A model generated the notes under the pieces. That model did no database searches, was not told the origin of the DNA, and saw only the letters and a list, made by a program, of their open reading frames with translations. From Qaidamihabitans albus (GTDB taxonomy: Bacteria; Actinomycetota; Actinomycetes; Mycobacteriales; Pseudonocardiaceae), in contig NZ_JAEHOB010000004.1 in assembly GCF_016464705.1 (NCBI RefSeq), positions 372,001-436,000 of the forward strand: a stretch of DNA of 64,000 nt, read 5' to 3'. Positions 51,629 to 58,898 of this stretch are shown here, piece by piece. The position numbers and the translations under genes were made by a program. The stretch's first letter is position 1. Each line of letters opens with the position of its first letter.

Positions 51629-52729
51629 ATGAACCGGCCGATGCGAACCAGGCGGCAGGCGACCCTGGCCTCGCTCGCCGCCGAGTTGGGCGTGTCCAGG
51701 ACCACGGTGTCGAATGCCTACAACCGGCCGGATCAGCTCTCCCCCGAGCTACGGCGCCGGGTGCTGGAGACGGCGCGCCGTCTCGGCTACCCGGGGCCGG
51801 ACCCGGTGGCCCGCTCGCTGCGCACCCGCAAGGCGGGGGCGGTCGGACTGCTGCTCACCGAGAACCTCTCCTATGCCTTCCGCGACCCCGCGGCGGTCGG
51901 CGTCCTCGAAGGACTCGCGCTCGCCTGCGAGGACGCCGGTGTCGGCCTGCACCTGGTGCCGGCGAGCCCGGGCCGCGAGGAGGTCGCCGCCGTGCACCGG
52001 GCCGGAGTCGACGGGTTCGTCGTCTACTCCGTGCCCGACGACGACCCGCACCTGGCGGCGGTGCTCTCCCGGCCGGTGCCCACCGTGATCGTCGACCAGC
52101 CGGAGCTGGACGGCGTCGACCGGGTCGGCCCGGACGACGCCGCGGCGACCGTCGACCTCGCCAACCACCTCGTCGAGCTCGGCCACCGGCAGATCGGGGT
52201 GCTGTGCATGCGCCTCGGCCGCGACCGCAAGGACGGGTTCGCACCCGTCGACCGCCAGCGCGAGGCGCACTTCCACGTGCAGCGGACGCGGTTGTCCGCC
52301 CTCGCGCGCAAGTTCGAGTCGGTCGGCGTGGACTGGAGCACGGTGCCGGTCGTCGAGCGCTTCGAGCACACGGTCGACGACGGCGCCTCGGGTGCCCGGC
52401 AGCTGCTGGACGCGCATCCACAGGTCACCGCGGTCATCTGCACCTCGGACATCCTCGCGCTCGGCGCACTCGCCGAGGCAGGCCGCCGCGGACTGCGGGT
52501 GCCCGCCGACCTGACCGTCACCGGCTTCGACGGTGTCGCCGAGGCGACCCGCGCCGGTCTCACCACGGTCCACCAGCCGGTGCTGGAGAAGGGCAGGGCC
52601 GCGGGCAGGCTGCTGCTGAGCGCGGGCGACCGGGTGGCGCCCAAGGTGATAACGCTGCCCACCGAGCTGCGGATCGGTACCACGTCGGCGCCGCCGCGCA
52701 CCGCGGAGGAACTCTGGTTCGGCCCGTGA
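51629..52729 (+). CDS. LacI-family transcriptional regulator
   Basis: A 366-residue regulator with an N-terminal helix-turn-helix and hinge (ATLASLAAELGVSRTTVSNAYNRPDQLSPELRRRVLETARRLGY) and a periplasmic-binding-protein-like effector domain (VGLLLTENLSYAF, VDGFVVYSVPDDDPHL, AVICTSDILALGALAEA, VTGFDGVAEA). ATG 51629 or 51641 could start it. It is divergent from znuA and not next to a sugar gene, so its targets are unknown apart from its own promoter. Confidence 0.88.
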   Translation: MNRPMRTRRQATLASLAAELGVSRTTVSNAYNRPDQLSPELRRRVLETARRLGYPGPDPVARSLRTRKAGAVGLLLTENLSYAFRDPAAVGVLEGLALACEDAGVGLHLVPASPGREEVAAVHRAGVDGFVVYSVPDDDPHLAAVLSRPVPTVIVDQPELDGVDRVGPDDAAATVDLANHLVELGHRQIGVLCMRLGRDRKDGFAPVDRQREAHFHVQRTRLSALARKFESVGVDWSTVPVVERFEHTVDDGASGARQLLDAHPQVTAVICTSDILALGALAEAGRRGLRVPADLTVTGFDGVAEATRAGLTTVHQPVLEKGRAAGRLLLSAGDRVAPKVITLPTELRIGTTSAPPRTAEELWFGP

Positions 52730-52833
52730 ACACCCGGATACGTGACCTTCGTCGTGGAACCTTGTCCGGACCGTAGGAACACGGGTCCAATGGTCGGACC
52801 TGCCCGCCCTACCCGTGCACCCCGAGGACTCTC

Positions 52834-53325
52834 ATGACCGCCATCGACCGGCTGCTCGAACGTAACCACGAACTCGGCGAGGTGGTGCCGGGCGACCGCT
52901 CTTCGCCCCGCCCCTCGCTGAACGTGGCGATCCTGACCTGCATGGACGCGCGTATCCGGGTGTTCGAGCTGTTCGGGCTGCTGCAGGGGGAGTCGCACGT
53001 GCTGCGCAACGCAGGCGGCGTCGTCACCGACGACATGGTCCGCTCGCTCGCGCTGAGCCAGCGCAAGCTCGGCACCCGGGAGGTGCTGATCGTGCAGCAC
53101 ACCGACTGCGGCCTGAACGCCGTCACCGAGGACGACTTCAAGGACGAACTGGAGGAGGCGAGCGGGCTGCGGCCGACGTGGGCGGTGGAGGCGTTCCGCG
53201 ACGTCGAGGCCAGCGTGCGGCAGTCCGTGGAACGCGTACGGCGCAACCCGTTCCTGCCGCATACGGACAACGTGCGGGGCTTCGTCTACGACGTGCACAC
53301 CGGCAGGCTCACCGAGGTGCGGTAA
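52834..53325 (+). CDS. beta-carbonic anhydrase
   Basis: A 163-residue zinc enzyme interconverting CO2 and bicarbonate. The beta-class zinc site is seen as CMDAR (Cys, Asp/Arg dyad) and HTDCG (His, Cys). Length and position before mutY correspond to canB (Rv3588c) of M. tuberculosis. GAGGA stands a few bases before the ATG. Confidence 0.92.
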   Translation: MTAIDRLLERNHELGEVVPGDRSSPRPSLNVAILTCMDARIRVFELFGLLQGESHVLRNAGGVVTDDMVRSLALSQRKLGTREVLIVQHTDCGLNAVTEDDFKDELEEASGLRPTWAVEAFRDVEASVRQSVERVRRNPFLPHTDNVRGFVYDVHTGRLTEVR

Positions 53326-53389
53326 CCGGCTGCAGCGCCGGGTCACCCGCGCGAATGCCGTTCCTGCCACCCGATCTAGAGTGACCGCG

Positions 53390-54265
53390 ATGTCCATCGA
53401 CGCCGACACCCTGGTCGACTGGTTCGCCACAGCCGGGCGCGACCTTCCTTGGCGTCGCCCCGATCGCACGCCGTGGGGCGTGCTGGTCAGCGAGATCATG
53501 CTCCAGCAGACGCCGGTCTCGCGCGTCGAGCCGGTCTGGAGGGAGTGGCTCGCGCGCTGGCCCCGCCCCTCCGACCTGGCCGCCGAGAGCCAGGGCGAGG
53601 TGCTGCGGGCGTGGGGCAGGCTGGGCTATCCGCGGCGCGCGCTGCGGCTGCACGCCGCGGCCTCGGCGATCGCGGACGAGCACGGGGACCAGGTGCCCTC
53701 GGACGTCGACACCCTGCTCGCGCTGCCCGGCATCGGCTCGTACACCGCCCGTGCGGTGGCGGCCTTCGCATACGGCAGGCGGGCGCCGGTGGTGGACACC
53801 AACGTGCGCCGGGTCGTCGCCAGGGCCGTGCACGGCGCCGGGGACGCCGGCCCGCCCTCGAACACCAGGGACATGGCCGACGTCGAGGCGATGCTGCCTG
53901 CCACCGACGCCACGGCGGCCCGGTTCTCCGCGGCGCTGATGGAGCTCGGCGCGCTCGTCTGCACGGCCCGCTCGCCACGCTGCGCCGACTGCCCGTTGTT
54001 CGACGGCTGCGCCTGGCAACGGGCGGGCCGCCCCGCCTACACCGGTCCCGCCAAGCCGGTGCAGAAGTACGCGGGCACCGACCGCCACGTCCGAGGGCTG
54101 CTGCTGGAAGTCTTGCGCGGCACCGGGGAGCCGGTGGCGAAGACCCGGCTGGACGTCGTGTGGCCGCAGGCGGGCCAGCGCGACCGGTGCCTCGACTCGC
54201 TACTGGTGGACGGCCTCGTGGAGCAGACGGCGGACGGCCGGTTCGCACTGCCGGGCGAGCACTGA
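53390..54265 (+). CDS. mutY: A/G-specific adenine glycosylase
   Basis: A 291-residue base-excision-repair enzyme that removes A opposite 8-oxoguanine. The catalytic Glu is in SEIMLQQTPVSRV, the helix-hairpin-helix is LPGIGSYTARAV, the catalytic Asp is in VVDTNVRRV, and the [4Fe-4S] cluster ligands are in CTARSPRCADCPLFDGC. ATG 53390 is preferred over GTG 53381, which would overlap a -10-like TAGAGT. The mRNA may be leaderless. The order canB-mutY is as in mycobacteria. Confidence 0.94.
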   Translation: MSIDADTLVDWFATAGRDLPWRRPDRTPWGVLVSEIMLQQTPVSRVEPVWREWLARWPRPSDLAAESQGEVLRAWGRLGYPRRALRLHAAASAIADEHGDQVPSDVDTLLALPGIGSYTARAVAAFAYGRRAPVVDTNVRRVVARAVHGAGDAGPPSNTRDMADVEAMLPATDATAARFSAALMELGALVCTARSPRCADCPLFDGCAWQRAGRPAYTGPAKPVQKYAGTDRHVRGLLLEVLRGTGEPVAKTRLDVVWPQAGQRDRCLDSLLVDGLVEQTADGRFALPGEH

Positions 54266-54406
54266 GAAGCACCGAAAAGCGCTGACATAACTCGAAAGAA
54301 GTTCGCCAACTGTTGCCTCCCGGCGACGAGGGCGATTAGCGTCTGCGCTGCACGACCCCTGCTGATCAACACCTGCGCATAACCACATACGCGAGGGAGA
54401 TCGACA

Positions 54407-55387
54407 ATGGCCGTACATTCCGCGTTCGGCCGCCGGACGCTGCTCAGGGGCGGGCTCACCGTCACCGCCGCTGGCGCGCTGACGACACTGACCGGAACCA
54501 CCACCGCCGCCGGCCGGGGCAGCCCCGGAGGACGAGTCGTCCCACCACTGATGTACAGCACCGCCGACTGGGGCGCCCGCCCTCCGCGCGGGCCGATCAC
54601 GGTGCTGGACCGCAAACCCACCTACATCGTCGTCCACCACACCGTCGAGCCCGGCAACGGCGACGACTACTCCCGCGAGCACGCGTTCCGGATCTCCCGT
54701 GACATCCAGAACTTCCACATGGACACCCGGGGCTGGATCGACACCGGCCAGCAGTTCACCAACAGCCGCGGCGGCTACGTCACCGAGGGCAGGCACCGCA
54801 GCCTGGAGATCCTGCGCGGCGGCACCCAGCACGTGCAGGGCGCGAACGTGGGCAACCACAACAGCGAGGTCATCGGCATCGAGAACGAGGGCCTCTACAC
54901 CGAGACGGACGTGCCGCAGGCTCTGTGGGACTCGCTCGTCGACCTGGTCGCCTACATGGCTGACCAGTACGGCATCAGCCCCGAGTTCATCAAGGGCCAC
55001 CGCGACTTCAACTCGACCGAGTGCCCCGGCACCGTGCTCTACGGGCGGCTGCCGGAGCTGCGTCAGGCGGTCGGCGACGTGCTCGGCGTCGCGGTGCGAA
55101 CGCCCACGGAGTGGCCACTGCTCAAGCCGGGTGACCACGGCGAGAACGTGCGCGTGGCACAGCGGCTGCTGCGTCGCCACGGCGCCCGGAACGTGCCGGT
55201 CGACGGCGTGTTCGGCCCGGCGACCCGTGCCGCGGTGCGGGACTTCGCCGAGGCGCACGGCGTTCCCGGCCACACCTGCTACGCGGCGGCGCACGCCGAC
55301 GAGACCGGATTCCTGGGGGCCGACATCTGGCCACTGCTCGCCGCCGGGCAGGACGCGCGGGCGCTGCGCAGCTCGCTGGCGGCCTGA
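54407..55387 (+). CDS. Tat-exported N-acetylmuramoyl-L-alanine amidase with peptidoglycan-binding domain
   Basis: A 326-residue exported cell-wall hydrolase. The twin-arginine signal is FGRRTLLRGGLTVTAAGAL. The amidase_2 domain (about 50-215) has zinc ligands in YIVVHHTV and in GHRDFNSTECPG, with catalytic support from IGIENEG. A C-terminal peptidoglycan-binding repeat follows (VRVAQRLLRRHG..VPVDGVFGPATRAAVRDF). It corresponds in position to Rv3594 of M. tuberculosis. It is convergent with the hydrolase gene, 4 bp apart. Confidence 0.9.
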   Translation: MAVHSAFGRRTLLRGGLTVTAAGALTTLTGTTTAAGRGSPGGRVVPPLMYSTADWGARPPRGPITVLDRKPTYIVVHHTVEPGNGDDYSREHAFRISRDIQNFHMDTRGWIDTGQQFTNSRGGYVTEGRHRSLEILRGGTQHVQGANVGNHNSEVIGIENEGLYTETDVPQALWDSLVDLVAYMADQYGISPEFIKGHRDFNSTECPGTVLYGRLPELRQAVGDVLGVAVRTPTEWPLLKPGDHGENVRVAQRLLRRHGARNVPVDGVFGPATRAAVRDFAEAHGVPGHTCYAAAHADETGFLGADIWPLLAAGQDARALRSSLAA

Positions 55388-55391
55388 CCCG

Positions 55392-56159
55392 CTAGCGGCC
55401 CAGCACCTCGGACAGGAACGCCTCGACGGCGCCCCGGTACTCCAGCGGGGCGTCGTCGTGCACGACGTGCCCGGCCCCGGCCACCACGACATGCCTTCCG
55501 CCGCCGGGGGCGCGCTCGGCGAGCTCGGCCTGCTGGCCCGCAGGCATGGCGCTGTGGCCGGCCTCGATCACCAGCAGCGGGCACTTCACACCGTCCACGA
55601 AGGACCAGTAGTCGCGCCTGCCCCATTCCGCGGCGATCTCGTAGAGGTAGGCCAGGTCCGCGATCAGGTGATAGCCGTCGGCGCGCTCCTCGAAGCACTC
55701 CACGAAGTAGTCACCGGTGCTGCCGAAGAACCGGCGTACGTGCGCGAGCGACTGGAACGGCACCGGCCAGGACTCGAAGTAGCCGCGCCACTGCTCGACC
55801 GTCCGGCCGCGCTGATCGGGAGCCATGTCCTCGACGACGACCGCGCGGACGAGGTCCGGGTGGGTGGCGGCCAGCACCAAGGCGTGCAGGCCGCCCATCG
55901 AATGCCCGATCACCACGGCCGGTCCCTCGTCGAGCCCGGTCACCACCTCCGCGACGTCGGCGGCGAACGCCTCCGTGTGCCACGGGCCGGTACGCCGGGC
56001 CCTGCCGTGCCCGCGGGCGTCAAGACCCACCACGTGGCCGTACCGCATGAGCCACTGCGCCACGGACCACCACGTCGTCGCGCGTCCCATGAGCCCGTGC
56101 AGGAGCACGATCGGCGGCCCCTCGCCGCCGAAGTCAACGAGGCCCTCACGCATGGTCAT
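55392..56159 (-). CDS. alpha/beta hydrolase
   Basis: A 255-residue serine hydrolase. Oxyanion region is VLLHGLMGRATTW, nucleophile elbow GHSMGGLHAL, acid region about VVVEDMAP or VIEAGHSAM, and catalytic His in AGAGHVVHDD. It matches the hydrolase encoded at Rv3591c in the equivalent mycobacterial block. ATG 56159 or 56153 starts it. The substrate is unknown. It is divergent from the peptidase gene. Confidence 0.87.
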   Translation of the reverse strand: MTMREGLVDFGGEGPPIVLLHGLMGRATTWWSVAQWLMRYGHVVGLDARGHGRARRTGPWHTEAFAADVAEVVTGLDEGPAVVIGHSMGGLHALVLAATHPDLVRAVVVEDMAPDQRGRTVEQWRGYFESWPVPFQSLAHVRRFFGSTGDYFVECFEERADGYHLIADLAYLYEIAAEWGRRDYWSFVDGVKCPLLVIEAGHSAMPAGQQAELAERAPGGGRHVVVAGAGHVVHDDAPLEYRGAVEAFLSEVLGR

Positions 56160-56172
56160 CTAGGCTCCGTCC

Positions 56173-57597
56173 ATGCTCCACGACAGGGTGCGCGCCCTCC
56201 TGCTCTGCGGTCTCCTCGGCACCCTAGTCGGCTGCACCGGCGCCGATCCGGAGCGCTCACCCGGTGAGCCCGCGCCCGGCGCTGCCGGCATCGGCGACGA
56301 CTACTACCCCAACGCCGGCAACGGCGGCTACGACGCGACCGGCTACGACGTGTCGATCAGCTACGACCCGGCGAACGGGCGGCTCGACGGCGACACCACC
56401 GTGACCGCGAGGGCCACGCAGGACCTCAGCCGGTTCAACCTCGACCTGCGCGGCCTCACGGTCGACTCGGTGGAGGTGGACGGCGGGCGGGCCGAGTTCG
56501 CCCGTGAGGGCGACTCCGAGCTGGTCGTCACGCCGCCGGAGCCGGTGCCTGAGGGCAGCACGTTCCGCACCAGAGTCCGCTACGGCGGCACCCCGGTGGA
56601 TGCCTCGGCAGGCCAGCTCGGGGACAACGGCTGGCAGCGCACGCCTTCCGGCGGCGCGTTCGCCCTCGGCGAGCCGCATTCGGCGGCGTACTGGTACCCG
56701 GTCAACGAGCACCCGCTGGACAAGGCGCCGTTCCGCCTCACCACCCGGGTACCGGAGGAGTGGACAGCCGTGTCGATCGGCCGCCAGGAGAACACCTCGA
56801 CGGCGGACGGCTGGACCACGACGACGTGGGCGGAGCCGAACCCGGTGGCCAGCTACCTCACCACGGTCGTGATCGACCGGTTCACCGTCGAGCGCGGCGA
56901 GCTGGCCGACGGTACGCCCGTGCTCAGCGCCTACGCACCGGGCGCCGCGCACCTGCGGGACGAGGGCGAGCGGGTCGGCGAGGTGATCGACTTCCTTTCC
57001 GGCGAGTTCGGCGAGTACCCGCAGGCCGTCGCGGGCGGGATCTATCTCGGCGCGGACGTCGGCTTCTCGCTGGAGACCCAGGGCAGGCCCACCTACACCC
57101 GTTCGGCCGACCTGGAGACGGTCGTGCACGAGCTCGCGCACCAGTGGTGGGGCAACGCCGTGTCGGTGCGGTCGTGGGCGGACATCTGCCTCAACGAGTG
57201 CCTGGCCAGCTATTCGCAGTGGTTGTGGGCGGAGGGCAAGCAGGGGGACGACCTCGACGCCCGTTACCACCGCGCCGTCGACCGGTTCACCGGCAGCCAG
57301 GAGTTCTGGTCGCGCAAGCTCTACGACATGGGTCCGGGGCACGAGTTCGAGGGCGTCTACAGCAAGGGCATTCTCGCCGTGCACGCGTTGCGCAGGCAGA
57401 TCGGCGAGGAGGCGTTCGACCGGGTGCTGCGGGAGTTCCCCGCCCGGCACCAGGACGGCAACGCGAGCTGGCCCCAGTTCGAGGACTTCGCGGCCCGGGT
57501 CGCGGGCCAGGACCTGGGCGGCTTCTTCGAAGCCTGGTTCCGCGGCACCGAGCAGCCCGCGGACGAGTATCTCTATCCGGGCTCGCTGAGCGGCTAG
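56173..57597 (+). CDS. M1-family metallopeptidase lipoprotein
   Basis: A 474-residue exported protein with lipobox LVGC (Cys about residue 21). An N-terminal beta domain (YDVSISYDPANGRLDGDTTVTARA) precedes the gluzincin catalytic part. VVHELAHQWWG gives the HExxH zinc motif and LNECLASY the third zinc ligand 18 residues on. The usual GAMEN substrate motif is not recognisable; DVGFSLETQGRPTY stands in that place. Probably a surface aminopeptidase of altered specificity. A repeat copy follows 15 bp after the stop. Confidence 0.88.
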   Translation: MLHDRVRALLLCGLLGTLVGCTGADPERSPGEPAPGAAGIGDDYYPNAGNGGYDATGYDVSISYDPANGRLDGDTTVTARATQDLSRFNLDLRGLTVDSVEVDGGRAEFAREGDSELVVTPPEPVPEGSTFRTRVRYGGTPVDASAGQLGDNGWQRTPSGGAFALGEPHSAAYWYPVNEHPLDKAPFRLTTRVPEEWTAVSIGRQENTSTADGWTTTTWAEPNPVASYLTTVVIDRFTVERGELADGTPVLSAYAPGAAHLRDEGERVGEVIDFLSGEFGEYPQAVAGGIYLGADVGFSLETQGRPTYTRSADLETVVHELAHQWWGNAVSVRSWADICLNECLASYSQWLWAEGKQGDDLDARYHRAVDRFTGSQEFWSRKLYDMGPGHEFEGVYSKGILAVHALRRQIGEEAFDRVLREFPARHQDGNASWPQFEDFAARVAGQDLGGFFEAWFRGTEQPADEYLYPGSLSG

Positions 57598-57612
57598 CAG
57601 CGCAGGTCAGCG

Positions 57613-57658
57613 GTCGTGAGTGAGGAGCCGTGTTCTAACTCGCGTGCGCACTCACGAG
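57613..57658. repeat. 46-bp palindromic repeat, copy E
   Basis: The left arm has one change (GTCGTGAGTG) and the right arm is perfect (CACTCACGAG). The core reads GTGTTCTAACTCG. It lies in the 81-bp gap between the peptidase gene and mhuD, ending 20 bp before the mhuD ATG. Confidence 0.8.
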
Positions 57659-57678
57659 GGGTAACTACAGTTGACGGC

Positions 57679-57990
57679 ATGGCTGTTGTGAAGATCAATG
57701 CGATCGAGGTTCCCGAGGGCGCGGGCGAGGAGCTGGAGCGGCGGTTCGCCGCGCGGCTGCACGCCGTCGACTCGCAGCCCGGCTTTCTCGGCTTCGAGCT
57801 GCTGCGCCCGGTCTCCGGGGAGAACCGCTACTTCGTCTACACGAAGTGGGAGTCGGAGGAGGACTTCCAGGCATGGGCGCAGGGCCCGGCCAAGGAGGCC
57901 CACGCAGGGGAAAGGGGCAAGCCGGTGGCCAGCGGAGCGAGCCTGCTGGAGTTCGAGGTGGTCCAGAGTTCCGGGCCGAAGCCGGAGTGA
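57679..57990 (+). CDS. mhuD: heme-degrading monooxygenase MhuD
   Basis: A 103-residue IsdG-type heme oxygenase that opens the heme ring and releases iron. The catalytic triad of mycobacterial MhuD is conserved at identical numbering: Asn7 (VVKINAIEV), Trp66 (FQAWAQGP) and His75 (KEAHAGER). Synteny also matches Rv3592. TACAGT lies 7 bp before the ATG and no Shine-Dalgarno is present, so the mRNA may be leaderless. It ends in GTGA overlap with the sirtuin gene. Confidence 0.93.
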   Translation: MAVVKINAIEVPEGAGEELERRFAARLHAVDSQPGFLGFELLRPVSGENRYFVYTKWESEEDFQAWAQGPAKEAHAGERGKPVASGASLLEFEVVQSSGPKPE

Positions 57991-58814
57991 CGGCCGGGCT
58001 CGACCGGGCCGCCGAGCTGATCGCCTCGGCTGACGCGCTGCTGGTGTGCGCGGGCGCCGGGATGGGCGTCGACTCGGGACTGCCCGACTTCCGCGGTGAC
58101 GAGGGCTTCTGGCGGGCGTACCCGCCGTACGCGCGGCTCGGGCTGCGGTTCACCGAGCTGGCCGACCCGGAGCACTTCGCCGACGACCCGGAGCTGGCGT
58201 GGGGCTTCTACGGCCACCGGCTGGAGCTCTACCGCCGGACGGCACCGCACCCCGGCTTCGAGCTGCTGCGGAAGTGGGGCGCGGCCAAGCCCGGCGGCAC
58301 ACATGTGTTCACCTCGAACGTCGACGGGCAGTTTCAGCGGGCCGGATTCACCGACGTGGCCGAGGTGCACGGCTCGATCCATCACCTGCAGTGCCTCGCC
58401 CCCTGCACCGGCGACATCCGGCCCGCCGACGACGTGCGGGTGGACGTCGATCCGGAGACGATGCGGGCGCGGCCGCCGCTGCCCGCGTGCCCGCACTGCG
58501 GCGGCCCGGCCCGGCCCAACATCCTGATGTTCGGGGACACCGGCTGGCTGCCGGAGCGCACCGAGCGGCAGCTCGACGCGCTGCGCGACTGGCGGCGCGC
58601 GAACCCGGACGTGGCCGTCGTCGAGCTGGGCGCGGGCACGGCGATCCCGACCGTGCGGCGGCAGGCGGAGCTGGCGAGCGCGGCGAACGCGGCACTGGTG
58701 CGCATCAACCCCCGCGAGCCGGAGGTCCGGCACGGCCGCGGCGTCTCCCTGCCCCTCGGCGCCCTCGAAGCGCTAACCAGCCTGGACCCCCTCGTGAGTG
58801 CGCACACGAGTTAG
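57987..58814 (+). CDS. SIR2-family NAD-dependent deacylase
   Basis: A 275-residue sirtuin-like protein. The NAD-binding motif is CAGAGMGVDSGLPDFRG, FTSNVDGQFQRAGF matches the TQNxD region, the catalytic His is in VHGSIH, and zinc cysteines are in LQCLAPC and CPHCGG. The GTG start overlaps the mhuD stop, so heme degradation and deacylation genes are co-translated. The last eight residues (LVSAHTS) and the TAG are encoded by repeat copy F, so the original C-terminus was probably altered by the repeat. Confidence 0.88.
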   Translation: MTAGLDRAAELIASADALLVCAGAGMGVDSGLPDFRGDEGFWRAYPPYARLGLRFTELADPEHFADDPELAWGFYGHRLELYRRTAPHPGFELLRKWGAAKPGGTHVFTSNVDGQFQRAGFTDVAEVHGSIHHLQCLAPCTGDIRPADDVRVDVDPETMRARPPLPACPHCGGPARPNILMFGDTGWLPERTERQLDALRDWRRANPDVAVVELGAGTAIPTVRRQAELASAANAALVRINPREPEVRHGRGVSLPLGALEALTSLDPLVSAHTS

Positions 58815-58836
58815 AACTCGCGTAGGCACTCACGAG
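58791..58836. repeat. 46-bp palindromic repeat, copy F
   Basis: Perfect arms CTCGTGAGTG and CACTCACGAG with core CACGAGTTAGAACTCG. It overlaps the 3' end of the sirtuin gene and supplies its TAG stop, then is followed by the terminator hairpin before clpC. Confidence 0.88.
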
Positions 58837-58845
58837 CCGGGCACG

Positions 58846-58887
58846 CGAAAGGCGCCCCCGCGGGTGATCCCACAGGGGCGCCTTTCG
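58846..58887. terminator. strong bidirectional terminator hairpin
   Basis: Perfect 13-bp arms CGAAAGGCGCCCC (58846-58858) and GGGGCGCCTTTCG (58875-58887) lie between the convergent sirtuin and clpC genes. Confidence 0.8.
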
Positions 58888-58898
58888 TGTTCGTGCTC

